DNA of 64,000 nt, taken from positions 1-64,000 of the forward strand of contig JABFRU010000002.1 in assembly GCA_013140985.1 (NCBI GenBank), read 5' to 3'. Positions 19,043 to 27,989 of the stretch are shown piece by piece. The DNA is from Chitinophagaceae bacterium (GTDB taxonomy: Bacteria > Bacteroidota > Bacteroidia > Chitinophagales > Chitinophagaceae). Positions within the stretch are counted from its first letter, which is position 1. Every line of letters starts with the position of its first letter. The notes beneath the pieces are model-generated. The model was not told the DNA's origin. It did no database searches and saw only the letters and a program-made list of their open reading frames with translations. The position numbers and the translations under genes are program-made.

Positions 19043-19489
19043 TTATCCTTCACCACCGCCGTTACCTTCTGTCTTTCTCTCAGGTCTGCGACCTGGCATC
19101 GGACGTCTGGTTCTTTTGTTGCGGTAAGATTCTTCCTGGCGTTTTTTTACCTGTGCGTCATGCTCAGCACTCCACTTGGTGAATTTTTCCATGGCAGCAG
19201 CATCATCAAACAGACCCAGCTTCACACCACGAAGCAGGTGTTTCAGATACAATACTCCTTTGAAGCTAAGAATACGGCGAACAGTATCGGTGGGTGTAGC
19301 ACCTTTGTTCAACCAATCCAAAGCTCTCTGGCGATCCAGCTGAATAGTAGCCGGAACGGTCAGTGGATTGTAAGTACCTAATTTCTGGATGAATTTCCCG
19401 TCACGAGGTGCCCGGGAATCTGCTACTACGATGAAGTAGAAGGGTCTTTTTTTAGACCCATGTCTTTGAAGACGGATTTTGGCTGACAT
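19043..19489 (-). CDS. rpsP: 30S ribosomal protein S16
   Basis: The 148-residue protein starts [20 protein letters not shown], the conserved S16 opening. I chose this ATG over one nine codons upstream because homologues begin here. The S16 core (about 1-82; [19 protein letters not shown]) is followed by a charged C-terminal extension of about 60 residues ([15 protein letters not shown] region) typical of Bacteroidota S16. It binds 16S rRNA in the 30S body. A TATCTTCG-like -7 box lies about 60 nt upstream, in the spacer behind ffh. Confidence 0.95.
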   Translation of the reverse strand: MSAKIRLQRHGSKKRPFYFIVVADSRAPRDGKFIQKLGTYNPLTVPATIQLDRQRALDWLNKGATPTDTVRRILSFKGVLYLKHLLRGVKLGLFDDAAAMEKFTKWSAEHDAQVKKRQEESYRNKRTRRPMPGRRPERKTEGNGGGEG

Positions 19490-19637
19490 TAAATAGAAAT
19501 TTAACGTTGTTAACAATAATTGTTTAAGTCCGGTTGAAACCGGGCGACGAAGATAAGCGAAAAATGAGAAATAAGGAATAAGAAATAAGGAATGAGAAAG
19601 TATTGCAGACTAATGACTAACGATTCCTGACTTCCGA

Positions 19638-20963
19638 CTATTTCCTTATTCCCGGCATCATCTTACTGAGCATGTTCATTTTATTCATGTTCTTCATCAT
19701 GCCCCGCATTTGGTCAAACTGCTTCATGAAGTTGTTCACTTCCTGGATGTCTTTGCCGCATCCCCTGGCAATACGTTTTTTGCGATTACCGTCTATCAGG
19801 TCCGGATCGGCCCTTTCTTCGGGTGTCATGGAGTTGATCATGGCTTCAATGCCTTTGAAGGAGTCGTCGTTTATATCGAGGTTCTTTATTTTACTTCCAA
19901 CACCGGGTATCATTCCCAGCATATCTTTCATATTGCCCATCTTTTTGATGGCTTCCAGTTGAGTTTTGAAGTCGGCAAAATCAAATTTGTTCTTCCGGAT
20001 CTTGGCTTCTAGTTTCTTTGCCTGTTCTTCATCAAATTGCTCCTGTGCTTTTTCAACCAATGAAGTGATATCACCCATGCCCAATATCCGTTGCGCCATT
20101 CTTTCGGGGTAAAACACATCAAGTGTATCCATCTTTTCACCACTGCTGGTAAACTTAATGGGTTTATTCACGGTGTATTTGATCGAAAGAGCAGCACCAC
20201 CTCTTGTATCGCCATCGAGCTTGGTAAGAACAACACCGGTAAAATCCAAGCGATCATTGAATGATTTGGCAGTATTCACGGCATCCTGGCCGGTCATACT
20301 ATCAACAACGAATAAAATTTCCTGGGGGTTGACAGCGGTCCTGATATTGGCGACCTCGGTCATCATTACTTCATCGACCGCTAAACGGCCGGCCGTGTCT
20401 ATGATGACGACATTCTTATTTTTACTTCTTGCTTCTTTGATCGCATTTTGAGCAATGGCAACAGCATCTTTACTTTCGAGTTCAATATGAACATCTACGC
20501 CGATCTGCTCACCGAGTACTCTTAGTTGTTCCATTGCAGCAGGGCGATAAATATCGGCTGCAACAAGAAGAGGGGAGAGTCCTTTTTTTGTTTTGAGATA
20601 ATTGGCCAGTTTACCGCTGAAAGTTGTTTTACCGGAGCCCTGTAGCCCTGCGATAAGGATCACAGCCGGATTCCCTTTGGCATTGAACGTAGCCTCTTGT
20701 CCACCCATCAACTCTGCCAGTTCGTCTTTCACAATTTTGGTCATTAACTGACCGGGAGAAATGGCATTGATAACCTTTTCGCCAATGGCTTTGTCTTTTA
20801 CTTTGTCAGTAAACTCCTTGGCGATCTTAAAATTTACATCAGCATCTACGAGGGCTCTGCGGATATCCTTTAATGTCGATGCGATATTCAGTTCGGTGAT
20901 ACGACCCTGGCCTTTTAAATTTTTAAAGGCACTTTCTAATTTTTCCTGTAAACTATTGAACAT
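19638..20963 (-). CDS. ffh: Signal recognition particle protein Ffh
   Basis: The 441-residue SRP GTPase has an N-terminal helical N domain (1-90), a G domain with P-loop GLQGSGKTT (106-114), DTAGRL and TKLDGDTRGG motifs, and a Met-rich M domain (about 300-441) ending MNKMNMLSKMMPG, with the RNA-binding RIARGCG stretch. It binds 4.5S RNA and signal sequences and hands ribosomes to FtsY for co-translational membrane insertion. The leader carries a promoter-like box (21035-21042) followed by a long hairpin (20997-21022). The order rpoD-ffh-rpsP-rimM runs on one strand. Confidence 0.97.
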   Translation of the reverse strand: MFNSLQEKLESAFKNLKGQGRITELNIASTLKDIRRALVDADVNFKIAKEFTDKVKDKAIGEKVINAISPGQLMTKIVKDELAELMGGQEATFNAKGNPAVILIAGLQGSGKTTFSGKLANYLKTKKGLSPLLVAADIYRPAAMEQLRVLGEQIGVDVHIELESKDAVAIAQNAIKEARSKNKNVVIIDTAGRLAVDEVMMTEVANIRTAVNPQEILFVVDSMTGQDAVNTAKSFNDRLDFTGVVLTKLDGDTRGGAALSIKYTVNKPIKFTSSGEKMDTLDVFYPERMAQRILGMGDITSLVEKAQEQFDEEQAKKLEAKIRKNKFDFADFKTQLEAIKKMGNMKDMLGMIPGVGSKIKNLDINDDSFKGIEAMINSMTPEERADPDLIDGNRKKRIARGCGKDIQEVNNFMKQFDQMRGMMKNMNKMNMLSKMMPGIRK

Positions 20964-20996
20964 ATCAGCAAATCATTTTCATCTGTCACAAAATAA

Positions 20997-21022
20997 AAAG
21001 TGAACATCATGATGTTCACTTT
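20997..21022 (-). terminator. Perfect 26-bp palindrome: terminator of rpoD, in the ffh leader region
   Basis: A 12-bp perfect stem (AAAGTGAACATC / GATGTTCACTTT) around AT, followed on the minus strand by TTTTTATTTT. It should end rpoD transcription. It also lies between a TATCTTTG box and the ffh start, so any ffh mRNA starting at that box would carry the hairpin. Confidence 0.75.
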
Positions 21023-21034
21023 AAAATAGGATTG

Positions 21035-21042
21035 CAAAGATA
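21035..21042 (-). promoter_or_regulatory. -7 box TATCTTTG upstream of ffh
   Basis: Exact match to TAnnTTTG on the minus strand, in the 97-bp rpoD-ffh gap. A start about 4 nt downstream would give a leader of about 65 nt containing the terminator-like hairpin. No clear -33 element was found. Confidence 0.5.
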
Positions 21043-21060
21043 GGTCAGAGTAGATTTATA

Positions 21061-21930
21061 TCATGCGCCTAAATAGGTTCTTAAAAGTTTACAACGATTG
21101 GAGGTTTTAAGCTTTGTGATGGCCTTATCCTTTATCTGTCTTACTCTTTCTCTTGTCAGGTTGAATTTTTCGCCAATATCTTCCAGGCTCATGGGATGAT
21201 CCACCCCGATACCAAAGAAAAAGCAGATAACCTCTTTTTGCCTCTCGGTCAATGTTTTCAGACTTCTGTCGATCTCTGTTTTCAGTGATTCGTTGTGAAT
21301 CAGCTCTCCGTCTGCTTTTTCAGCATTGGGATTTTCCATTACATCCAGCAAAGTACTTTCTTCACCTTCGGATAAAGGTGTATCCATGCTTACATGGCGA
21401 CCATTGATGCCGAGTGTTGAGGAAACCTCTTCGAGGTCCATGCCAAGCATTTCAGCAAGCTCTTCTGCTGAAGGCTCCCTTTCATACTGTTGTTCCAACA
21501 AGGAGAAAGCCTTTTGAATGCGATTGGTCAATCCTACTTTGTTGAGCGGAAGCCTTACAATACGGGATTGTTCTGCCAAAGACTGGAGAATGCTCTGGCG
21601 GATCCACCAAACAGCGTAAGAAATGAATTTAAAACCTCTTGTTTCATCAAACCGCTGGGCGGCTTTGATCAGGCCAAGATTACCTTCATTGATAAGATCG
21701 GGAAGAGAAAGGCCCTGGTTTTGGTATTGTTTTGCCACCGATACAACAAAACGCAGGTTTGCTTTGGTCAAACGATCCAAAGCTCTCTGGTCACCTTGTT
21801 TGATCAGGGTGGCGAGTTTTACCTCTTCTTCAGGGGTTATCAATTCTACTTTGCCGATTTCCTGGAGGTACTTTTCCAGGCTTTGAGATTCACGGTTCGT
21901 AATAGACTTCGTGATCTTGAGTTGTCTCAT
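21061..21930 (-). CDS. rpoD: Primary RNA polymerase sigma factor (sigma-70 family)
   Basis: The 289-residue protein starts [15 protein letters not shown], the typical start of the Bacteroidota primary sigma factor; an in-frame ATG two codons upstream (21936) is possible. It contains region 1.2 ([20 protein letters not shown]), region 2 ([20 protein letters not shown], then [18 protein letters not shown]), region 3 and region 4 ([20 protein letters not shown]). The acidic region 1.1 of proteobacterial RpoD is absent, as is normal in this phylum. It directs RNA polymerase to housekeeping promoters, here presumably the TAnnTTTG boxes listed in this annotation. Confidence 0.95.
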   Translation of the reverse strand: MRQLKITKSITNRESQSLEKYLQEIGKVELITPEEEVKLATLIKQGDQRALDRLTKANLRFVVSVAKQYQNQGLSLPDLINEGNLGLIKAAQRFDETRGFKFISYAVWWIRQSILQSLAEQSRIVRLPLNKVGLTNRIQKAFSLLEQQYEREPSAEELAEMLGMDLEEVSSTLGINGRHVSMDTPLSEGEESTLLDVMENPNAEKADGELIHNESLKTEIDRSLKTLTERQKEVICFFFGIGVDHPMSLEDIGEKFNLTRERVRQIKDKAITKLKTSNRCKLLRTYLGA

Positions 21931-22237
21931 GCTCATAGGTATGGCGTTTAAATGGTGTATTTTAAGGGTTAAGAATCTTTATTTCGGTCACTTATGACTC
22001 AAAAAATACCCACCACAATGTCATTTGTTGTTCAGAAAGTATTGAACTTCAGAGCAATTTAAACTAATTGCCTATATGAGCCAAATATATTTTGACAAGT
22101 TATTAACGATTGGCAGCTGGTTTTATTTTGAAATGACTGTCACCCATTGAAATAGATGAAAAATAAACGAAAAAATACTTTGCCACAATCATTTATTTTT
22201 TATTATTGCAGCCGTCGCACAGGTTGACGAATGAAGA
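21931..22237. promoter_or_regulatory. Divergent intergenic region between rpoD and the START-like gene
   Basis: About 300 bp, AT-rich, without an ORF. On the minus strand TATATTTG (22082-22089) is an exact -7 match and could start rpoD with a leader of about 150 nt. On the plus strand only weak matches precede the START-like gene (TATTATTG near 22201). No riboswitch-like structure was recognised. Confidence 0.4.
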
Positions 22238-22615
22238 ATGAGTAAACAATTATACACTTTAGAGTTCCCGGTTCGTTGTTCCCCTTCTATACTATATGAG
22301 TTCCTTTCTACCCCGGCTGGTTTGGGTGAATGGTTTGCAGAAAAAGTAGATGAGAGAGACAATGTATTCTTTTTTGGATGGAATGGCGCTTTTGAAAAAG
22401 CAGACCTGATGGAAAGCGAGCAGGATAAATTCATCCGCTTCCATTGGCAAACCGCCCCGAAAGATGAATACTTTGAATTCCGGATTGAAAAATCAGATAT
22501 CACCAATCAAACTATTTTGGTGATCAAAGACTTTGCAGAGAAAAAGGATATCAAGGATCAAACCAGGTTGTGGGAATACCAGGTGAAAGAATTATTTCAT
22601 CGGTTGGGCAATTGA
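22238..22615 (+). CDS. START-like domain protein
   Basis: The 125-residue protein resembles the small START-like (SRPBCC superfamily) family of Bacteroidota: YTLEFPVRCSPSILYEFLST, GLGEWFAEKV, FGWNGAFEKADLM and RLWEYQVKELFHRLG. The fold forms a deep hydrophobic pocket; the ligand and role are not known. No signal peptide is present. It is transcribed divergently from rpoD and ends 2 bp from a convergent gene. Confidence 0.8.
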   Translation: MSKQLYTLEFPVRCSPSILYEFLSTPAGLGEWFAEKVDERDNVFFFGWNGAFEKADLMESEQDKFIRFHWQTAPKDEYFEFRIEKSDITNQTILVIKDFAEKKDIKDQTRLWEYQVKELFHRLGN

Positions 22616-22617
22616 TA

Positions 22618-23226
22618 TTACTCACCCGCCAGTTTAATAAACAAACCGAAATCATTCAGCAATTTTTGAGGAGCATTGTTCCATTCCTCCAATGATATTT
22701 TTTTTGCCAGCTTGATGAATGGTTTTTCTGAAAAAATCTTTTTGATATCCGCAGTTGTCATTTCTTCAATGAGACGGTAATTACCTTTTTCGAAATGATG
22801 TTCCCATTGTTCATTATTCACACAACAATAAATAGCCTGTTCTTTTAGTAATGGAAAAGCGGACAATATCCTTTCTTCATAATTCTTTTTATGCTTGCCG
22901 GCAAGATGAAGTGTAACACTGAAAAAATTTCCCCACCAAAAGAGGGTGCGGATCGCAAAAATATTTTCTTTATCAAAGTAACGGGGATGATCCAACACCA
23001 GGTAAGGAAGACCTTTATAATTTTCTCCTTTGGATATTTTGGCAGGGATAACTAATATTTCAGCAGGAAGATATTTGCATGACCCGATAAATTTCTGTTG
23101 CTCTTCCATCAAAGCTTCCAGTAATTGCTTTGATTTTTTGAGTATCTCATTCTTTGTTAAAATCCAATCAGTATTCAAAACGAGTTCTGCCTCCTTTGCT
23201 GAAAGCCTTATTTTTGCCTGATTCAT
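22618..23226 (-). CDS. Conserved-looking cytosolic protein, function unknown
   Basis: The 202-residue protein has no signal peptide or transmembrane segment and no motif I recognise. It starts MNQAKIRLSAKEAELVLNTD; a Trp/Phe-rich patch (RTLFWWGNFFSVTLHL) lies near residues 93-108. It is convergent with the START-like gene and divergent from the LptF/G-type permease (13 bp apart). The start codon is preceded by TATCTTTA then 4 nt, a near-match to the -7 box at the leaderless spacing seen elsewhere in this window. The length and regulatory context support a real gene. Confidence 0.6.
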   Translation of the reverse strand: MNQAKIRLSAKEAELVLNTDWILTKNEILKKSKQLLEALMEEQQKFIGSCKYLPAEILVIPAKISKGENYKGLPYLVLDHPRYFDKENIFAIRTLFWWGNFFSVTLHLAGKHKKNYEERILSAFPLLKEQAIYCCVNNEQWEHHFEKGNYRLIEEMTTADIKKIFSEKPFIKLAKKISLEEWNNAPQKLLNDFGLFIKLAGE

Positions 23227-23239
23227 ATTTTAAAGATAA

Positions 23240-24682
23240 GTGTTCAAAAAATTAGATAAGCTCATCATCAGGGCCTTTATCGGACCTTTCGTGGCCACTT
23301 TTTTTATCACACTATTTGTGCTGGTGATGCAGTTCTTTTGGTTATACATTGATGACTTTGTCGGAAAAGGCATCAACACGGGCATCATTCTGAAATTTAT
23401 CTGGTATCAAAGCGCTGTATTAGTACCGTTGGCATTGCCGCTGGCCGTTTTGCTTTCTTCCTTAATGACATTTGGTAATCTGGGCGAGAGTTTTGAACTG
23501 GTCGCCATCAAATCGGCTGGTATTTCATTGCTGCGTTTCATGCGGCCATTATTCATCATCACCTTTTTTATCAGTTGTATCGCTTTTCTTTTTTCCAATT
23601 CGATTATTCCAATTGCTACATTAAAATCTAGAACACTGCTTTCAGATATTGTAAATGCCAACCCGGCGTTTGATCTGAAGGAAGGAGTGTTTTATGATAA
23701 GATACCGGGCTTTGCTGTCAAAATCGGGAAAAAAGAAGACAATGACAGTATCATAAAAGATGTGATCGTTTATGAACAAAGTAATCAGTTGCAGGACAAT
23801 TTTATTATCGCCAAAAGCGGGGTAATGAGAGTGAGTAGTAATAAACGTTTTCTTGAATTTGACCTGAAGGACGGTTGGCGATACCAGGAAAGAGGTGATG
23901 CCTACGAAACAAAGAATACAGAATTCGTACGCATAGGGTTCAAAGAATATAAAAAACAATTTGATCTTAGCTCATTTGAGATCAACTGGACAAATGATAG
24001 CGTAAACAAGAACAATGAAAAGATGTATAGCATCCGGCAATTAGGGGTCGCTATTGATTCGCTGAGCAAAGACCTTTGGCAAACCCGTCAGCGGTCTGGT
24101 GCAGACATAAACAGGATGGTCAGGTTCGCAGGAATATTTGATTCTGCATCTAAAAAGAACCAGAAGATAAGTAAGGCCGCTCTCAATACAACCGCCAGGA
24201 AGTTTGATGATATATTGCCTGATTCAGCAAAGGCCACAGTGGATCAGCAAGTGCAGAATCTCGCCAATTCACTTCGCATCAATGCCGAATCATTCAGCAG
24301 TACGTTGAACGACAAAGAAAGAATATTAAGAAGACATAAAATAGAATGGCATCGCAAGATCACTCTTTCACTGGCCTGTCTTGTTTTGTTCCTGATAGGA
24401 GCACCGTTAGGATCTATTATCCGCAAAGGGGGATTGGGTACACCGCTCATTTTCGCTATCATCTTCTTTATGATCTTTTATTTTTCCAGCACCACAGGAG
24501 AAAAATTTGCGAAAGAAGGTACGCTGACGCCTTTCATGGGTATGTGGATGGCGACTTTCATATTAACACCGCTTGGGGTCTTCCTTACATATAAAGCCAT
24601 GCACGACTCTCATCTTTTCAATAAAGAATTTTACGCAAGGATCGCAAGATTTGTCCGCCGTATCAGGGGCACAAAAAAATAA
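23240..24682 (+). CDS. LptF/LptG-type permease (YjgP/YjgQ family)
   Basis: The 480-residue membrane protein starts at a GTG (MFKKLDKLIIRAFIGPFVAT). It has three N-terminal transmembrane helices (about 15-120), a large periplasmic domain (about 125-370) and three C-terminal helices (RKITLSLACLVLFLIGAPLG, FAIIFFMIFYFSSTTGEKFA and WMATFILTPLGVFLTYKAM). This is the layout of the LptFG subunits that extract lipopolysaccharide from the inner membrane with LptB. The periplasmic domain is longer than in LptF/G of Proteobacteria, with a helical insertion around 270-350. Which of F or G it represents cannot be told. No lptB is nearby. Confidence 0.85.
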   Translation: MFKKLDKLIIRAFIGPFVATFFITLFVLVMQFFWLYIDDFVGKGINTGIILKFIWYQSAVLVPLALPLAVLLSSLMTFGNLGESFELVAIKSAGISLLRFMRPLFIITFFISCIAFLFSNSIIPIATLKSRTLLSDIVNANPAFDLKEGVFYDKIPGFAVKIGKKEDNDSIIKDVIVYEQSNQLQDNFIIAKSGVMRVSSNKRFLEFDLKDGWRYQERGDAYETKNTEFVRIGFKEYKKQFDLSSFEINWTNDSVNKNNEKMYSIRQLGVAIDSLSKDLWQTRQRSGADINRMVRFAGIFDSASKKNQKISKAALNTTARKFDDILPDSAKATVDQQVQNLANSLRINAESFSSTLNDKERILRRHKIEWHRKITLSLACLVLFLIGAPLGSIIRKGGLGTPLIFAIIFFMIFYFSSTTGEKFAKEGTLTPFMGMWMATFILTPLGVFLTYKAMHDSHLFNKEFYARIARFVRRIRGTKK

Positions 24683-24727
24683 CTCCGCAATTTTATTCAG
24701 TATATTCGGCTACTTAAAATAATCTAT

Positions 24728-25456
24728 ATGAGATACACTCTTGTTGCTGTTATTGCTGTTTGCCTTTTTTGCTGTAAGTCACCAGATAAAGCGGGAAACA
24801 GTGTTGTGGTAATATGGCCAGTTGCTATGTCTGCCGAAAAACTGCCTTCATCATTGCCTATAAAAGGGAAATTCCATGAAGCATGGCAATGGACAGACAA
24901 GTCAGGAGAAAATATTCTTGTTACATCTTATGTTGAGCCATATGATGATAAAGAGAAAAATGAATTTGGCGAAGAAGGACAAACCGCAGAACTGCATGCG
25001 GCGCAGTATGTAAAAAAGGATACAGGCTATGTTTTGGTTTGGAAGAATGATGGCGGAGTAAAAGCTTGTCCTTTTGATATAACCAATGAGTTTATAAAAG
25101 ATGCCATTACAGTTACCGATCTGGATAAAGATAGTTTGCTGGAAGTTACGGTCGCATACCGGACCGCCTGTCGCAGCGATGTATCGCCTTCTAATATGAA
25201 ACTGATCATCTATGAAGGAACTTCAAAATATTCTTTAAATGGATATAGCTGGTTAAGGTCATCACCGGAAGACAGTTTTACAGTAACGGAGAAAGATGTT
25301 AACCTGGAAACTTTGCCAAACTTTAAACCTGATGAAGATTTTATGATGCTGCCCGGTCGCTATGAATCCGAAAAAGGATTTGCATCGGCACCCACTGAAT
25401 TTCTCATCTATGCCCGGCAACAATGGATGAAATTTGTAAAAGAACGTATGGAATAA
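24728..25456 (+). CDS. Lipoprotein, resembling the M949_RS01915 surface-polysaccharide family
   Basis: The 242-residue protein has a short lipoprotein signal (MRYTLVAVIAVCLFCCKS; lipobox LFCC). Motifs WQWTDKSGENILVTSY, CPFDITNEFIKDAITVTDLD and ACRSDVSPSNMKLIIYEG match, from memory, the family labelled M949_RS01915, named after a Riemerella gene linked to surface polysaccharide. The VTDLDKDSLLEVTVAY segment resembles a calcium-binding FG-GAP-like loop. The biochemical role is unknown. It is followed by the CDF transporter 10 bp downstream and may be cotranscribed. Confidence 0.55.
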   Translation: MRYTLVAVIAVCLFCCKSPDKAGNSVVVIWPVAMSAEKLPSSLPIKGKFHEAWQWTDKSGENILVTSYVEPYDDKEKNEFGEEGQTAELHAAQYVKKDTGYVLVWKNDGGVKACPFDITNEFIKDAITVTDLDKDSLLEVTVAYRTACRSDVSPSNMKLIIYEGTSKYSLNGYSWLRSSPEDSFTVTEKDVNLETLPNFKPDEDFMMLPGRYESEKGFASAPTEFLIYARQQWMKFVKERME

Positions 25457-25466
25457 TCTATCATCG

Positions 25467-26456
25467 TTGGAAAAAGCAAGACAAAATCTACAGGTTCAAA
25501 AATGGGTGGCAGTAATTTCTGTGTTGCTGCTGGCAGTAAAAATTACGGCCTATTATTCCACCCATTCTGTTTCGATATTGACAGATGCTCTGGAAAGCAT
25601 TGTGAATGTAGTAGCAGGATTCATTGGTTTATATAGTTTATATGTAGCAGCCAAACCAAGGGATAGGGATCATCCTTATGGGCATGGCAAAGCTGAATTT
25701 CTTTCTGCTGCTATTGAAGGAACTATGATCGGCGTTGCAGGAGCTATCATACTTTACAAGGCGATACAACATCTAATTACTCCGGTTGAATTGCACAAAA
25801 TTGATTTCGGGATGATATTAGTTGGCGTTACTGCTATAGTAAATTTTGGAATTGGATATTACTGTTCGCAAACAGGTAAAAAAAATAATTCAGCAGCATT
25901 GATTGCAAGTGGAAAACATTTGCAAACGGATACATGGTCAACCATTGCTATCATTGCAGGATTGGCGCTGATCTATTTTACCGGGTATGCATGGATCGAT
26001 AGTGTGGTGGCTATCCTGTTTGGTTGTTTTATCATTTTTACCGGGTATAATATAGTCCGCAGTTCCGTTGCAGGTATCATGGACGAGGCAGATGTAAAAT
26101 TATTGAGCCGGATGGTGGAAATATTGAATGCGAACCGAAGGGATAATTGGATAGACCTGCATAATCTCCGGGTAATAAAATATGGTAGTGTGCTGCATGT
26201 GGATTGCCATCTTACTGTTCCCTGGTATTTGAATGTGAACGAAGCTCACCTGGAAATCGATGCATTGGCGCTGCTGATAAGAAAAAATTTCGGGGAGTCA
26301 TTGGAAATCTTTGTTCATACTGACGCCTGCCTTTACTCTCAATGTGCTATTTGTAAAAAACAAGATTGTCAGGTAAGACAGCATATTTTTGCCAAACGGA
26401 TCGACTGGACATTGGAAAATGTATCTCAAAATAAAAAACACCAGTTGAAACAATAA
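25467..26456 (+). CDS. Cation diffusion facilitator family transporter
   Basis: The 329-residue inner-membrane antiporter starts at TTG. It has about six transmembrane helices (first near residues 10-30), the family motif SVSILTDALESIVNV, HPYGHGKAEFLSA, and a second metal-site segment KHLQTDTWSTIAIIAG. A cytoplasmic C-terminal domain (about 205-290) follows. Its tail is cysteine-rich (CLYSQCAICKKQDCQ), a likely extra metal-binding patch. It should export divalent metals such as Zn, Fe or Mn using proton exchange; specificity is not readable. The next gene, OsmC, starts 1 bp after its stop, so the two are translationally linked. Confidence 0.9.
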   Translation: MEKARQNLQVQKWVAVISVLLLAVKITAYYSTHSVSILTDALESIVNVVAGFIGLYSLYVAAKPRDRDHPYGHGKAEFLSAAIEGTMIGVAGAIILYKAIQHLITPVELHKIDFGMILVGVTAIVNFGIGYYCSQTGKKNNSAALIASGKHLQTDTWSTIAIIAGLALIYFTGYAWIDSVVAILFGCFIIFTGYNIVRSSVAGIMDEADVKLLSRMVEILNANRRDNWIDLHNLRVIKYGSVLHVDCHLTVPWYLNVNEAHLEIDALALLIRKNFGESLEIFVHTDACLYSQCAICKKQDCQVRQHIFAKRIDWTLENVSQNKKHQLKQ

Positions 26457-26457
26457 T

Positions 26458-26856
26458 ATGGCGAAAACAACAACCACCTGGAAAAAGGATCATGAATTTG
26501 AAGCGGATCATGAAGGCAACCAGATTAAAATAGACGGATCACACAAGAATGGACATGGGCCGAAGGCATTGCTTTTATCTGCTATTGCCGGCTGCTCGGG
26601 CATTGATGTAGTGGATATACTTACAAAAATGAGAGTGAAATTTTCAGACCTTATTATCGAAGTAGAAGCCGATCAAACAGATGAACACCCCAAAGTTTAT
26701 AAGGATATAAATATTACATATAAACTTAAATCAGCCAATGAAAATGAAGAAAAAGTGAGAAAGGCGGTCGATCTTTCATTGGAAAAATATTGCGGGGTAT
26801 CGGCTATGTTGAAAAAGAACTCACCTATTCATTATACTATTGTTCTTGAACGATAA
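26458..26856 (+). CDS. OsmC family protein (thiol peroxidase fold)
   Basis: The 132-residue protein carries the two conserved cysteines of the OsmC/Ohr superfamily: C46 in SAIAGCSGIDVVDIL and C112 in LEKYCGVSAML. The family reduces organic hydroperoxides or handles reactive sulfur. This member has the short OsmC form with GPKALLLSAIAGC. It lies between a CDF metal exporter and an Rrf2 regulator in a tight operon, which suggests a shared response to metal or oxidative stress. Confidence 0.9.
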   Translation: MAKTTTTWKKDHEFEADHEGNQIKIDGSHKNGHGPKALLLSAIAGCSGIDVVDILTKMRVKFSDLIIEVEADQTDEHPKVYKDINITYKLKSANENEEKVRKAVDLSLEKYCGVSAMLKKNSPIHYTIVLER

Positions 26857-26864
26857 ATCATACG

Positions 26865-27272
26865 ATGCTTTCCAAAAAATCACAGTATGCTTTTAAGGCC
26901 CTGGCGTATCTCGCCGAACGGTGTGATGAGGGCCCCGTACTAATTGCAGATATATCCAAAAAGAAAAAGATCCCTCTTAAATTTTTAGAGAATATCTTAC
27001 TTGAGCTAAAAAAAGCCGGGATACTCGACAGTAAAAAAGGGAAAGGTGGCGGTTATTTTCTGAAAAAAGATCCATCAAAAGTAAAAGTGGCTCATGTGAT
27101 ACGATTAGTGAATGGCCCTATTGCAATGCTGCCATGTGTCAGCCTGTATTTTTATGAACGCTGTAAGGATTGCAATGAAAAAAGCTGCCGTCTGCATGAT
27201 ATGATGGTGGAAGTGAGAGACGCATCGTTGAATATTCTTGAAAACAGGACGCTGAAAGATCTTATAAATTAA
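26865..27272 (+). CDS. Rrf2 family transcriptional regulator
   Basis: The 135-residue protein begins MLSKKSQYAFKALAYLAERC, the Rrf2 winged-helix opening. The recognition helix and wing (IPLKFLENILLELKKAGILD, GKGGGYFLKKDP) follow. Near residues 85-106 it has CVSLYFYERCKDCNEKSC, a cysteine cluster of the kind that holds an iron-sulfur cluster in IscR-like members. It probably senses redox, iron or nitric oxide. It ends 65 bp before the peroxiredoxin gene, a plausible target along with its own operon. Confidence 0.88.
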   Translation: MLSKKSQYAFKALAYLAERCDEGPVLIADISKKKKIPLKFLENILLELKKAGILDSKKGKGGGYFLKKDPSKVKVAHVIRLVNGPIAMLPCVSLYFYERCKDCNEKSCRLHDMMVEVRDASLNILENRTLKDLIN

Positions 27273-27300
27273 TAATAAGTCTATCAAATTAGTAGGATAA

Positions 27301-27308
27301 TATTTTTG
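27301..27308 (+). promoter_or_regulatory. -7 box TATTTTTG upstream of the peroxiredoxin
   Basis: Exact match to TAnnTTTG, 29 nt before the start codon at 27338. A second near-match (TATTTTCG) follows at 27312. The upstream AT-rich sequence would be a reasonable site for Rrf2 binding, but no defined operator was seen. Confidence 0.5.
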
Positions 27309-27337
27309 ATTTATTTTCGCTATCTAAAACTTATACT

Positions 27338-27976
27338 ATGGCACTACGTCTCGGGGATACTGCTCCCAACTTTACAGCTCAAACTACTTCAGGGGAAATT
27401 GATTTCTATGAATACCTTGGTAACGGCTGGGGTATCTTGTTTTCTCATCCTGCTGATTATACTCCTGTTTGTACAACAGAGCTTGGTAAAACAGCATTGC
27501 TGAATGAAGAATTTGCAAAACGCAATGTAAAAGTGCTGGCTGTAAGTGTTGACCCGCTGGATAAACATGAGGGCTGGGTAAAAGATATTAATGAAACGCA
27601 GCATTGCACTGTCAACTTTCCCATCATTGCGGATGCTGACAGGAATGTAGCAACGCTTTACGACATGATCCATCCAAATGCTTCGGTCACTGCTACCGTT
27701 CGTTCATTATTTGTTATTGGTCCTGATAAGGCCGTTAAACTGATGATAACTTATCCTGCATCAACAGGAAGAAATTTTTACGAAGTGCTGAGGGTGGTTG
27801 ACTCATTGCAATTAACAGCAGGGTATAGTGTAGCCACTCCCGCCGATTGGAAACAGGGAGAAGATGTGATCGTTGTTCCTGCCGTTACAACGGAAGATGC
27901 GATCAAAAAATTTCCGAAGGGAGTAAAAGTGATAAAACCTTATTTACGCTATACACCACAACCTAATCTCGACTAA
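27338..27976 (+). CDS. 1-Cys peroxiredoxin (Prx6 type)
   Basis: The 212-residue peroxidase has the active-site motif PADYTPVCTTELGKT with peroxidatic C45. The Prx6-type C-terminal extension (TPADWKQGEDVIVVPAVTTE; PYLRYTPQPNLD end) is also present. Prx6-class enzymes reduce hydrogen peroxide and organic hydroperoxides and rely on an external thiol for recycling. Other cysteines would be needed for a 2-Cys cycle; I see only C45 and C89 region residues (HCTVNFP). It lies downstream of the OsmC-Rrf2 genes and likely belongs to the same stress response. Confidence 0.93.
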   Translation: MALRLGDTAPNFTAQTTSGEIDFYEYLGNGWGILFSHPADYTPVCTTELGKTALLNEEFAKRNVKVLAVSVDPLDKHEGWVKDINETQHCTVNFPIIADADRNVATLYDMIHPNASVTATVRSLFVIGPDKAVKLMITYPASTGRNFYEVLRVVDSLQLTAGYSVATPADWKQGEDVIVVPAVTTEDAIKKFPKGVKVIKPYLRYTPQPNLD

Positions 27977-27989
27977 AGATTTTTTTAGC

